IMG/VR virus record: IMGVR_UViG_3300020810_001156 | Span: 124,001 to 188,000 of that record | DNA: 64,000 nt | Reading direction: 5' to 3' (one strand) | Origin: a virus | Part shown: positions 39,268 through 47,984 of the stretch, in pieces | Numbering within the stretch: the first letter of the stretch is position 1 | Layout of the letters: the number at the start of each line of letters is the position of its first letter | Translations under genes and position numbers: made by a program | Notes under the pieces: model-generated | Databases searched by the model: none | Told to the model about the DNA's origin: nothing | The model's input: the letters and a program-made list of their open reading frames with translations, nothing else

Positions 39268-41484
39268 ATGTCATTTCCGAATTTCTCAAATATTCAGGAT
39301 TTTGTTAGAAGTACTTTATTAAAAAGAGTAGGCAATACTGAATTATTATCAAAACTAAATCCATTTGTAAGATTGGTTTCTGGTGGTGGGGGTGGATTAG
39401 TTTTAGATTCAAATCCAGATAATAATTTGTTTAGAGCAGCTGGTAGAACATATGGTTCATCTACACAAGCTGGTAGAATAGGTACAACTTGGGGTGGTGC
39501 TGATATAAATCCCTCTGCTGGACAAGGTTATAGACCTTCTCCAATTGTAACCTCATTAGAAGTGGATGAGGGTTCTGGTAATTTGAGTAGAAAAGCAAGT
39601 TTTTCTATAACTTGTTTTACTAAAGAACAAATGGAAGTGTTAACTAGATACTTTTTAGAACCTGGTATGAGTGTGTTTATAGAATGGGGCTGGAATACAT
39701 CAAATGGTGTTAGTGGATTAACACCATTAAATGCATCTGCAATATCTAAATTTCAAAATTCATCAAATACTAATAATGTAAGGAGTAATACTGGTGGTGA
39801 ATATGATAATTACTTGGGATTTTCAACTGGTGGTGGTGTTTCTTTAGATGGTGATAAATGGACAATAAATGTAAATTGTACAGGATATACGGAATTACCA
39901 ACATATTTACTTACTACCGAAACCGGTGAACAAAAACTAAACGAATCAAAAAAATTAACATCAGCTGAACCATTTGGTTTAAATTTTATTGATTCTAAAA
40001 ATAGTAGTTTGGGTGATGAACGTTTTATGAAAATGTTTAATGAATTACCACAAACAAGACAAACTTTAGCAGTAAAGGGATTACGAAGTAAGTTTGCAGC
40101 AGATGATACTTATTTAATAAATTTTGATGATGAGGTTATTGAAGAATTAAATGATGAATCTGATGGATTTACTATTCCTGGTCTTGGTTGGGAAGTTACA
40201 CAAGGAAAAATGACAATTGATGGAAAAAAAGTCAAATTTCCAACGGGTACAAAAATAACTGGAGATGAAAGATTTATACGATTTGATGGTATGATGGATA
40301 TCATATATGAAATTGGTATTTCTGGTTATACTTTACCTGATGGTACTGAAATAACTTTTGAAATTGATTATAAAGATACTGCATGTTTAGCGTTTGAAAA
40401 AATATATAGTACTGACCCATCTAAATTATTTATACCAAATCCACAATCACCTAAATTTAATTTAGCTGCTATTAGTGCTGATAAAGGATTACCATCAATT
40501 GAAGAAATTAGAAATGCCGGTACAGTAAACAATTCACCACTTAATAAAATTAAATTTCCAAACCCAAACAATTATTCATTTACACCTTCGGATGGAGGAA
40601 AGGTAGTGACCAAAGACCCTAATCAATGGGGATACTTAAAAGATTTGTATGTTAACTTTGATTTTTTTAAAGGTATATTAGATACTAAACAATTTTATCT
40701 AAAAGATGCTCTTTATCAAATTTTAAATGGAATATCATCAGCTGTAAATGGTATGTGGGATTTTCAAATACAAGAATCAGAAGTAACATCTGGCAAGAAA
40801 AAAGTAAACAAATTAAAAATATTTGAAATGAATCTTATATCGAATGGAAAACAAACTCCTGCATATACATTTGAAATGATAGGAGCAGATTCGGTATTTA
40901 TTGATGCTAGTTTAGATTTGGATATTAGTGGTGCTAAAATGAATCAAGTTATAGGTTCAAAATTAGGAGCAGATTTAAATGGTGATTCTAAAAAAGTATC
41001 ATTATTTTCTAAAGGGAATGTACTTAATGACCAATTAGGTGTAAAATTAAAAAGAAAAAATACAAACAAAAACGACCCTAAGACTCAAACTGAGCAAGAT
41101 AAAAAAGATATAGCAGAAGCTAATTTAAATATTATGTTAGGTAAAGCTCGTTTTTATCCAAAGGTTGAAATAAATGATAAATCTAGTATGAGTCAAGACC
41201 TTTATGATTTGTGTTATTTGGGGGCTTATAAAGATGCTGGTATATTTACCGCACTAAAAACAGGAAATGATGAAGATGCTTCATCCGCAACTCCTTTAAT
41301 GCCAATTAACTTCACTTTTAAGGTTCATGGTGTTAGTGGTATAAGAAGAGGTGATATGTTTAAAGTAAATGGAGTACCATCTGTATATAATGATGGATTT
41401 TTTCAAGTATTAAGTGTTAAACATAGTATTGAGGGTATGATGTGGACAACCGAAGTAAGTGGTGGATATAGAAATAATAAATAA
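39268..41484 (+). CDS. Baseplate hub protein (gp27/gpD-like)
   Basis: 738 residues. The N-terminal third contains PIVTSLEVDEGSGNLSRKAS, FSITCFTKEQMEVLTRYFLE and PGMSVFIEWGWN, a combination common in hub proteins of T4-like phages. The C-terminal 80 residues include INFTFKVHGVSGIRRGDMF and KVNGVPSVYNDGFFQVLSVKH, ending WTTEVSGGYRNN, typical of the last hub barrel. The middle (about 280-640) is variable. The hub joins tube, tape measure and spike. No gp5-type lysozyme domain is visible in it or nearby. Confidence 0.65.
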   Translation: MSFPNFSNIQDFVRSTLLKRVGNTELLSKLNPFVRLVSGGGGGLVLDSNPDNNLFRAAGRTYGSSTQAGRIGTTWGGADINPSAGQGYRPSPIVTSLEVDEGSGNLSRKASFSITCFTKEQMEVLTRYFLEPGMSVFIEWGWNTSNGVSGLTPLNASAISKFQNSSNTNNVRSNTGGEYDNYLGFSTGGGVSLDGDKWTINVNCTGYTELPTYLLTTETGEQKLNESKKLTSAEPFGLNFIDSKNSSLGDERFMKMFNELPQTRQTLAVKGLRSKFAADDTYLINFDDEVIEELNDESDGFTIPGLGWEVTQGKMTIDGKKVKFPTGTKITGDERFIRFDGMMDIIYEIGISGYTLPDGTEITFEIDYKDTACLAFEKIYSTDPSKLFIPNPQSPKFNLAAISADKGLPSIEEIRNAGTVNNSPLNKIKFPNPNNYSFTPSDGGKVVTKDPNQWGYLKDLYVNFDFFKGILDTKQFYLKDALYQILNGISSAVNGMWDFQIQESEVTSGKKKVNKLKIFEMNLISNGKQTPAYTFEMIGADSVFIDASLDLDISGAKMNQVIGSKLGADLNGDSKKVSLFSKGNVLNDQLGVKLKRKNTNKNDPKTQTEQDKKDIAEANLNIMLGKARFYPKVEINDKSSMSQDLYDLCYLGAYKDAGIFTALKTGNDEDASSATPLMPINFTFKVHGVSGIRRGDMFKVNGVPSVYNDGFFQVLSVKHSIEGMMWTTEVSGGYRNNK

Positions 41485-41486
41485 TT

Positions 41487-41840
41487 ATGAATATAGATAG
41501 ATATAAGGAAATAGCTCATTTGGGTTCTGAGTTTAATCAGACAAACATAGTAGCATATATACCTAAACCAATTGATATTGATTATAATCGAGGATATATT
41601 ACTAGATACTTTATTCAAAAATCAAATGACCCATCTTCCGTAATATACGAAATTAGAAAAAAATCTACCTCTAAGTTTTCTACTAATTCATTTTATAATG
41701 TAGTTTCATTAGATTGGAGAATTAAAGGAAGTCCATCCGAAGTAAAGAAATCAAATTCGGCATCTGTAAGAATAGCATCTCAATCAATGAGAAATATTCA
41801 ACTATATCTTCCCAACCTTTTACAATTTCATAAGAAATAA
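41487..41840 (+). CDS. Hypothetical protein after hub gene
   Basis: 117 residues, not recognised. It contains a beta-rich centre (GYITRYFIQKSNDPSSVIYE, FYNVVSLDWRIKG) and a basic C-terminus. It starts 2 nt after the hub stop, so it is probably translationally coupled to the baseplate genes and may be a small baseplate or assembly factor. Confidence 0.5.
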   Translation: MNIDRYKEIAHLGSEFNQTNIVAYIPKPIDIDYNRGYITRYFIQKSNDPSSVIYEIRKKSTSKFSTNSFYNVVSLDWRIKGSPSEVKKSNSASVRIASQSMRNIQLYLPNLLQFHKK

Positions 41841-41872
41841 TTTGGATAATTAAAATATTTTTCTTATATTTG
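41841..41872 (+). promoter_or_regulatory. Bacteroidota-type promoter (TTTG-N20-TATATTTG)
   Basis: TTTG at 41841-41844 and TATATTTG at 41865-41872, spacing 20. The start codon at 41877 lies only 4 nt downstream of the -7 box, so the transcript may be leaderless. Confidence 0.8.
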
Positions 41873-41876
41873 TTGG

Positions 41877-43160
41877 ATGATTGTAGTAGAGTCTAACAAA
41901 GAGAAGGAAGAATTTATCAAAAGATGGGAATCTGAACCATCTATTGTAGTTCCCATATGGTGTGATTTAGAAAAACACCCGATGAACAATGAACTTGCGT
42001 TTTTGTTCGTTATGATTGGAAAATCCACCTTTATCCTCATATATAATCATATTGATGGGAAATCCCATCATTTAGACCTTTCCAAATCTACACAACCAAA
42101 ATGGGTGTGGAATAAAAAGGGCTTATTACAAAGTGGTACAAATATACAAAATATTTTTGATATATCCAATTATTACTTCTTTGAAAAGAATCAAACTATA
42201 CCCGATGAGGTACAAAATCAACCATTTATATCACATTATACCCGAATGGGTATAAGAGATGGTTTGGGAAAGATAGCACCTTTGATGAAGTGGGGAGAGT
42301 ACTTAAAATCATTTGTTGATAATATAAGTAGTACTATTCCTCCTCCCGATTTATCTCCTAAAAGTTGGATTGATGACACGATGATTCCTCTTTTATCTCA
42401 GATTGAACGATATGGTGTTCGGGTCGATGGGAGAAAATTTTTTGATAGATATCCACAAGCCACTAAACATTTAAACAACAATATCGTATATACCGAATAT
42501 AACCCATATACCATTACATCCCGTCCTTCCAACCGATTTGGGGGAATCAACTTCTCTGCTTTAAATAAAAAGGATGGTACGAGAGAAGTGTTTATTCCCA
42601 AAGATGGGCACATATTCCTACAAATGGATTATGATGCCTATCACCCCCGAATCATCGGTAAGTTGATTGATTACGATTTACCCAATACTTCCGTTCACCA
42701 ATGGTTAGCGGACCAATATGGAGTTCCATACGATGAATCTAAGGGAATCACATTCCAACTCCTTTATGGTGGGATACCCGAAGAGTTCGACTCTATTCCT
42801 TATTATAAGAAGGTTAGAGAGTACATCGATGTAATGTGGAGTAAGGCATCGGAAATGGGTTATGTATCGACTTACAACCGAAATATACCTCTCTCATCGA
42901 TAGAAGATTCAAATCCTCAAAAAGTATTCAACTATTTATTACAAGCAACTGAAACTGAGTTGAATATGAAAACAATCCAAAAAGTGTTGGAGTTTATTCA
43001 ACAAACCGATATTGAGTTGACCTTATATACTTATGATTCATTCTTATTCTCTTATCCATTAGATACTCCTAAAGAACACGCTCTAAAATTGAAACAAATA
43101 GTAGAGAGTAATGGTTTCCCTATAAAAGCTAGTTGGGGAACGGATTACTCAAAACTTTAA
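41877..43160 (+). CDS. Divergent family A DNA polymerase-like protein
   Basis: 427 residues. The palm motifs of family A polymerases can be read in order: SRPSNRFGGINFSALNK (about 215-231, like the TGRLSS...NLQNIP strand); motif A FLQMDYDAYHPRIIGKL with D251; motif B K289-x3-F293-x3-Y297-G298; and motif C LYTYDSFLF with D387 in place of the usual His-Asp-Glu. NYLLQATETELN (about 352) matches the Pol I Q motif. The N-terminal region has D30-L-E32 and FDISNYYFF, possibly a worn DnaQ-type exonuclease, but a full set of exonuclease acids is not visible. The phage also has a gp43-type polymerase at 61126, so this is a second polymerase or a repurposed one. Both palm aspartates are kept. Confidence 0.65.
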   Translation: MIVVESNKEKEEFIKRWESEPSIVVPIWCDLEKHPMNNELAFLFVMIGKSTFILIYNHIDGKSHHLDLSKSTQPKWVWNKKGLLQSGTNIQNIFDISNYYFFEKNQTIPDEVQNQPFISHYTRMGIRDGLGKIAPLMKWGEYLKSFVDNISSTIPPPDLSPKSWIDDTMIPLLSQIERYGVRVDGRKFFDRYPQATKHLNNNIVYTEYNPYTITSRPSNRFGGINFSALNKKDGTREVFIPKDGHIFLQMDYDAYHPRIIGKLIDYDLPNTSVHQWLADQYGVPYDESKGITFQLLYGGIPEEFDSIPYYKKVREYIDVMWSKASEMGYVSTYNRNIPLSSIEDSNPQKVFNYLLQATETELNMKTIQKVLEFIQQTDIELTLYTYDSFLFSYPLDTPKEHALKLKQIVESNGFPIKASWGTDYSKL

Positions 43161-43168
43161 TATTTATA
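43159..43168 (+). promoter_or_regulatory. Putative phage late promoter element
   Basis: AATATTTATA overlaps the stop of the polymerase-like gene and lies 20 nt before the ATG at 43189. Confidence 0.55.
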
Positions 43169-43188
43169 TGATATAGGAAGATTTAAGT

Positions 43189-45285
43189 ATGAATTACTTT
43201 AAAGAATTTATAAACGATTTATTAACGGAAGTTTCGTATAGAACGGAAGGAGGTATTGTAGACCTGAAAAAATCAGAACACCTTACTATCTTATCTGAAG
43301 TATTGGATGAGTTGGGATTATCGGAAATTAAAGGTGAATTATTCCAAACCCTTTTTGAAGCCGAAACAAAATCTGATGAAGATAAAAAATACAAAGGTAT
43401 TGGTGGACAACCACCTGCTTATGTAAAATCTGGAGATTACCAAAAATGGCAATCAAATCCAGACGGATTTACAGGTCCTAAATTTAGCAAAACTGAAACT
43501 GGTAAGTATGTTCAGATTGGTAATGGTGAAGATGGAGAAGGTGGTGAAGAATCAAAATCAAAAATCTTTCAACAAAATTATGATGCACCCGATATAGATA
43601 AAGAAGAAGATAAACCAACCGAAGAAAATAAATTAGATAAAATTTCAGAAGAAAATACAAAAACTCAAAGTGATTTCATTCAAAATGGATTCAAAGCTGG
43701 AGCAGCTCCAGGTAATGCTGGTTCTATGTATAATGAAATTATGAGTTGTAAAGTTTCTGAATTCTTTTTAAATAATCCAAATGCAACTGAAGAACAAGCA
43801 TATAATCACTTAGTCCAATTAGAAGCTGGTGGTGAGTTAGCTCAACAAAATAATAAATCAAAAAATAGACCAGGTAGAATTACTTCTAATGATACAAAAG
43901 AATATGAGGGTAGTGGTGATTCAAATGAGTTGATTTCAAAAAGATTAATAGCAGTTCGTTCAGCTAAAAGAAAAGCTAAAAAAGTTGAAATAGCAAATGA
44001 ACGATTGGGATGGGAGAATACCAAAACTTTAAACTTCTTTGGTGATACTAAAGGATTAAAAGCAATGGGTGGTGTTGTAGAAAATTCTAATGGTATTGTT
44101 GACCAACGAGGAAATCCAATATCAAAAGAGGAAGCATTGGAATTGATTGCTACATCTGGTGGTGGAGAAAATCCATCTGATACTGGAACTGTAATTGTTA
44201 ACAATAGTAATGGTGTAGTTACTTTGTTATTCCATTCTGATAAAGATTCAACCGCTGCATTGATTGCACAGTCTACATTTGGGGCAGAAATAGAGCAAGG
44301 TGAAAAAAGTATAGACAAATTAGTATCAGATAAAAAACTAACACCAGAGCAAGCAAAAACTATAAAAACAACTAGAAGTGCATATGGTAGAAGAGTTGAA
44401 GAAACTGAAAACAAATTGAATGATGTAACATCAACTCCTGCTAAATTCTTAAAAGAGGGTATTGGGAATACAATCCAATCATCACAAGCGGTAAATCTCC
44501 TAAAGAACGCATCGGCTGGAGCAGACCCAGAGAAATATTGGAAATCTCAAGTTCAAAAAAGATTCTCAAATCCAAATTTATTGTTACCACCAAAAGATGG
44601 TGAACCAAGAAAAAGAGTATCTGATTACTTACCTGAAGGTGTAACCGAACCAAATGATGAACAAATGGTGGAAGCTTATATCAATTGGTGTTCGGATGAG
44701 AGTTGGGGTAAATCTGAAGAATCACTTCCAAAGAACGACCAAAAGTTAATTAATGATTTAAACACTAACTTTGGTGGACCGGATGTATTACAAGAAATTG
44801 ATAAAATCAGAAGAGAAACTATTGAAATTCAAGAACAAATGATTGATGAGTTAGATACTCAACATCAAATTGAAATTGATGGTAAATCAATCGGATTGGG
44901 TACTTATATAGAAGCTCAAAATATTTGGGAAAAAGGACACTTTACCGCAATCAACGCCGATAACGGTGTATTTAAGTATGATGGTATGTTTGAGGTAAAT
45001 AATGGTGGTGTACCAATCGGACCAGAGGAGTTAAAAGGTTGTGCAAATATTGAAGATGAGAATGATTTCATCTCTCACTTTGAAGTGGGAACTGCTGAAG
45101 AAGTTGAAGGAAAGAGTGGTGGTGTAACTGGTTCTAAAAAGTTAGTTTACGCTATTTCTAAAAAAGGTAAACGAATTCCAATTATGGAAAAAAGACAGCG
45201 TTCTAAGAATGGTATTTTGGGAAGATTGAACTCTGTATATGGTTGGAGTAGGGAAATGCAACAATGCTTTGATTCAAAGGGATAA
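43189..45285 (+). CDS. Large hypothetical protein under a late-type promoter
   Basis: 698 residues, not recognised. Layout: a helical N-terminus (MNYFKEFINDLLTEV); an acidic low-complexity linker (about 115-155, rich in Glu, Asp and Lys); a helical centre with RSAKRKAKKVEIANERLGWE (about 260-280); a segment VTLLFHSDKDSTAALIAQS near residue 345; and a C-terminal domain (about 560-698) ending WSREMQQCFDSKG. There is no signal peptide or membrane segment. The late-type promoter and position suggest a virion-internal or packaging-related protein, but this is only inference. Confidence 0.5.
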   Translation: MNYFKEFINDLLTEVSYRTEGGIVDLKKSEHLTILSEVLDELGLSEIKGELFQTLFEAETKSDEDKKYKGIGGQPPAYVKSGDYQKWQSNPDGFTGPKFSKTETGKYVQIGNGEDGEGGEESKSKIFQQNYDAPDIDKEEDKPTEENKLDKISEENTKTQSDFIQNGFKAGAAPGNAGSMYNEIMSCKVSEFFLNNPNATEEQAYNHLVQLEAGGELAQQNNKSKNRPGRITSNDTKEYEGSGDSNELISKRLIAVRSAKRKAKKVEIANERLGWENTKTLNFFGDTKGLKAMGGVVENSNGIVDQRGNPISKEEALELIATSGGGENPSDTGTVIVNNSNGVVTLLFHSDKDSTAALIAQSTFGAEIEQGEKSIDKLVSDKKLTPEQAKTIKTTRSAYGRRVEETENKLNDVTSTPAKFLKEGIGNTIQSSQAVNLLKNASAGADPEKYWKSQVQKRFSNPNLLLPPKDGEPRKRVSDYLPEGVTEPNDEQMVEAYINWCSDESWGKSEESLPKNDQKLINDLNTNFGGPDVLQEIDKIRRETIEIQEQMIDELDTQHQIEIDGKSIGLGTYIEAQNIWEKGHFTAINADNGVFKYDGMFEVNNGGVPIGPEELKGCANIEDENDFISHFEVGTAEEVEGKSGGVTGSKKLVYAISKKGKRIPIMEKRQRSKNGILGRLNSVYGWSREMQQCFDSKG

Positions 45286-45309
45286 TAATTACCCCCAAAA
45301 AAATAATCT

Positions 45310-45319
45310 GATATTTATA
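45310..45319 (+). promoter_or_regulatory. Putative phage late promoter element
   Basis: GATATTTATA lies 28 nt before the ATG at 45348. Confidence 0.55.
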
Positions 45320-45347
45320 GGTGATTGATTAATAGAGAAAAAAATAT

Positions 45348-45749
45348 ATGAAAACACAATTATTGTGTACATTTACTTCAAAGGATGGGTTACAAAAGAC
45401 TCTGCAAGATATCAGAGAAACTTATGTGATAGTGTATAACTATATCTATATTTTACAGAATAAATCAAACTTAGATGAACTTTACGTTACCTATAATATT
45501 AATACGGAGTTCAAACCACCACAACCTTTAGAAGATACAATACTAATACACAGAAAAAAAGAATCAAATACTCTATACACCATCAACGCACTAAATCAAT
45601 TAGTGAGAGAAGAAAATGGTGGGGTATTGGATAAGACATTCGTAATAGATTGGCAAAAATTTAGAAATTCAATAATACTTACAAATACTGAGGGTACGAA
45701 ACGTATTCAGACTCGTATCTTTGAGGTTATAGAATTTAATCAAAACTAA
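45348..45749 (+). CDS. Conserved phage protein of unknown function
   Basis: 133 residues. TFTSKDGLQKTLQDIRETY, then LYVTYNINTEF, DTILIHRKKESNTLYTINAL and DWQKFRNSIIL form a pattern I recognise from uncharacterised proteins widespread in T4-like phages of marine bacteria. No catalytic motif is evident. The late-type promoter and location just before the endolysin suggest late expression. It is probably cotranscribed with the endolysin, which starts 10 nt after its stop. Confidence 0.6.
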   Translation: MKTQLLCTFTSKDGLQKTLQDIRETYVIVYNYIYILQNKSNLDELYVTYNINTEFKPPQPLEDTILIHRKKESNTLYTINALNQLVREENGGVLDKTFVIDWQKFRNSIILTNTEGTKRIQTRIFEVIEFNQN

Positions 45750-45759
45750 AATAAAAAAT

Positions 45760-46671
45760 ATGCTATTAAAAGTAGGTTCAAGAGGTGAAGATGTAAAAGC
45801 AGTTCAAGAATTCTTAGGTCTTGGTGCTGATGGAATCTTCGGAAAAGGTACGGAACAAGCCGTAAAAGATTTTCAATCCTTAAATGGATTAACTGCCGAT
45901 GGTTTAGTTGGAAAAGGAACTTGGGCAGCAATGGGATTAAACGATACTGATGCAACTGGACAAGAAGAATCAGATGCACCAGATATCTATTCAAAGAATA
46001 AAGTAACTAAGGGTGATTTAGAGTATGTAGAATACTTTATGCCCGAAGATGAGTACAAACATGGACCTGTAAACTACGAATATCTTTTCTTACACCACAC
46101 CGCTGGATGGCATAATCCTTATAAGTGTGTTGAGTATTGGGATATGGATAATGGTACTATTGCAACTGAATGGGTAATGGGTGGACCATCGGTAAAAGGA
46201 AACGATGATAAATACGATGGTGAATTACTACAATGTTTCCCAGAAGGTAACTACGCATGGCACTTAGGTAAAAATGGTTCACAACATATGCACGTGCATT
46301 CAGTAGGTATTGAAATTTGTAACTTTGGATATGTAGTAGATGGAAAAACTTATGCTGGTACTCAAGTAGCAGATTCACAAATTGTAACTCTAAAAGAAGA
46401 ATTTAGAGGACACAAAACTTGGCATAGATATTCTGATAAACAAATCGAACAATTAGAAAAGTGGATGAAGTTTATTGGAGAAAGGGATGGAATTGATATC
46501 AGAGCTGGATTACCTGCTTTAATCAAAGAAAAAGGTGCAGCTGCATTTGAGTTCAATGAAGATGCTTACTATGGTAAAGTAAAAGGTGTGTGGACTCACA
46601 CTAATACTCGTAAAGATAAATTTGATTTGTTCCCACAACAAGAGTTGTTGGATATGTTAGTATCTTTGTAA
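45760..46671 (+). CDS. Endolysin: peptidoglycan-binding domain plus N-acetylmuramoyl-L-alanine amidase
   Basis: 303 residues. Residues 1-60 are a peptidoglycan-binding domain (VGSRGEDVKAVQEFLG, ADGIFGKGTEQAVKDFQ, ADGLVGKGTWAAMG). After a linker, an Amidase_2 domain follows: YLFLHHTAGW (H112/H113), AWHLGKNGSQ, HVHSVGIEICN, and the C-terminal THTNTRKDKFD with H280 and D286/D289 as likely remaining zinc-site residues. It cleaves the amide between MurNAc and the peptide to release progeny. There is no signal peptide, so a holin should be needed, but none is recognisable nearby. An N-terminal binding domain in a phage of Gram-negative hosts is an orientation also seen in large-phage lysins. Confidence 0.9.
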   Translation: MLLKVGSRGEDVKAVQEFLGLGADGIFGKGTEQAVKDFQSLNGLTADGLVGKGTWAAMGLNDTDATGQEESDAPDIYSKNKVTKGDLEYVEYFMPEDEYKHGPVNYEYLFLHHTAGWHNPYKCVEYWDMDNGTIATEWVMGGPSVKGNDDKYDGELLQCFPEGNYAWHLGKNGSQHMHVHSVGIEICNFGYVVDGKTYAGTQVADSQIVTLKEEFRGHKTWHRYSDKQIEQLEKWMKFIGERDGIDIRAGLPALIKEKGAAAFEFNEDAYYGKVKGVWTHTNTRKDKFDLFPQQELLDMLVSL

Positions 46672-46672
46672 A

Positions 46673-46906
46673 ATGGCAAGTATAGTATATAGATTGGTAA
46701 ACACTGGTTTAGCTGGTGAACCAGAACACATAGCACTTCAATCATTGGATAACCGATTAATGTTAGAAATATCTGATATTGATAAGGTTATGGAGGATGG
46801 ACTCAGAGAATGGGATTCTGCTTTAGACTATGATAGAATGTTAAAAACTCCTAATCATCGGTTTAATATACACACCATTAATGGTGAAATTATACTAGAG
46901 CTATAA
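46673..46906 (+). CDS. Small hypothetical protein
   Basis: 77 residues beginning MASIVYRLVNTG. It starts 1 nt after the endolysin stop and so is almost certainly cotranslated with it. It is mixed helix and strand with acidic character, without membrane segments, which argues against a holin. Function unknown. Confidence 0.5.
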   Translation: MASIVYRLVNTGLAGEPEHIALQSLDNRLMLEISDIDKVMEDGLREWDSALDYDRMLKTPNHRFNIHTINGEIILEL

Positions 46907-46921
46907 AAAAATCAAAATAAA

Positions 46922-46953
46922 TTTGGTAATCTCAAAATAATTCCTTATATTTG
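46922..46953 (+). promoter_or_regulatory. Bacteroidota-type promoter, distal of a tandem pair before the SSB gene
   Basis: TTTG at 46922-46925, TATATTTG at 46946-46953, spacing 20. Confidence 0.8.
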
Positions 46954-47000
46954 TATCAACAAATGAGGAAAATTAACATTTCAAAAAAAATTAAAAAAGA

Positions 47001-47032
47001 TTTGGAATTGTTAAAAACTTTTCGTATATTTG
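47001..47032 (+). promoter_or_regulatory. Bacteroidota-type promoter, proximal of the tandem pair
   Basis: TTTG at 47001-47004, TATATTTG at 47025-47032, spacing 20. A late-type element follows at 47075, so the SSB gene may be driven throughout infection. Confidence 0.8.
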
Positions 47033-47074
47033 TATAAATATATCTTCAAAATTCCACTTAAAACCAGGTATTTT

Positions 47075-47084
47075 GATATTTATA
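47075..47084 (+). promoter_or_regulatory. Putative late promoter element upstream of SSB gene
   Basis: GATATTTATA lies 65 nt before the ATG at 47150. A small hairpin (GGTGT 47088-47092 with ACACC 47100-47104) and about 45 nt of A/T-rich, probably unstructured leader follow it. Confidence 0.45.
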
Positions 47085-47149
47085 TAAGGTGTAGGAAAGA
47101 CACCATAATAAAACCAATAAAACAATTAAAACTTTAAAATTTAAAAATT

Positions 47150-47974
47150 ATGGCACTAGATTTAAGCGCAATCAGAGGTAGACTGAACAAACTACAAAAC
47201 ACTTCAAACAGAACATCAAATCTGTGGAAACCCACACCGGGTAAACATCAAGTCAGAATCGTTCCTTACAAATTTTCTCCTGAAAATCCTTTCATTGAAC
47301 TATTCTTCCATTACAACATCAACAACAAAACGTACTTGTCTCCAAGTTCATTTGGTAGACCAGACCCAATCGTTGAGTTTGCTGAAAAGTTGAAAAGAAT
47401 GGGTGATAAAGAAGATTGGAAAGCAGCGAAGAAAATGGAGCCAAAATTAAGAACTTTTGTACCTGTACTCGTAAGAGGAGAGGAATCAGAAGGTGTTAAG
47501 TTTTGGGGATTCGGCAAAACTGTTTATCAGGAAATCTTAGGTTACATTGCTGACCCAGACTATGGTGATATTACTGACCCTAATAATGGTAGAGATATTA
47601 CTATTGAGTATGTATCAGCTGAAGATGCAGGAACTTCTTATCCTGTAACTACTATCCGTGTTAAACCAAATGTAACTCCATTGGCAGAGGGTGATACTAA
47701 CATCCAAAACTTTATGGAATCTCAAAGTAACATTACTGATATCTATTCAGAGTTATCTTATGATGAATTAAAATCAGTATTAGAAGGTTGGTTAAATCCA
47801 ACTGCTGAAGAAGGTGAAGAGAGTGTTTCTCAACAAACTCTATCAACTCCATCAGCACCTAAAACTGAAGCTACTACGGCACCAGCTGCAGCACCTTCAA
47901 ATGAGGTAACTACTGAAGAGAAAAAGAAAATGGATGATGTTGCATCAGCATTTGATGATTTATTTAACGGATAA
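47150..47974 (+). CDS. 32: Single-stranded DNA-binding protein (gp32-like)
   Basis: 274 residues. The basic N-terminus (IRGRLNKLQNTSNRTSNLWK) corresponds to the cooperativity segment. The OB core includes PGKHQVRIVPYKFSP, FIELFFHYNINNKTYLSPSS and VKFWGFGKTVYQEI. The Ala/Pro/Thr-rich linker leads to an acidic tail (MDDVASAFDDLF) that contacts other replication proteins in T4. Unlike T4 gp32 there is no cysteine in the whole protein, so the zinc ribbon is absent; its place is taken by SSFGRPDPIVEFAEKLK. It lies directly upstream of uvsX. Two host-type promoters and one late-type element precede it. Confidence 0.88.
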   Translation: MALDLSAIRGRLNKLQNTSNRTSNLWKPTPGKHQVRIVPYKFSPENPFIELFFHYNINNKTYLSPSSFGRPDPIVEFAEKLKRMGDKEDWKAAKKMEPKLRTFVPVLVRGEESEGVKFWGFGKTVYQEILGYIADPDYGDITDPNNGRDITIEYVSAEDAGTSYPVTTIRVKPNVTPLAEGDTNIQNFMESQSNITDIYSELSYDELKSVLEGWLNPTAEEGEESVSQQTLSTPSAPKTEATTAPAAAPSNEVTTEEKKKMDDVASAFDDLFNG

Positions 47975-47984
47975 TTTACACTAA

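Noticed and set aside
46963-47037. 24-residue Lys-rich ORF just after the distal promoter of the SSB gene
   Set aside because: Too short to support and it overlaps the proximal promoter; may be chance in A/T-rich DNA.
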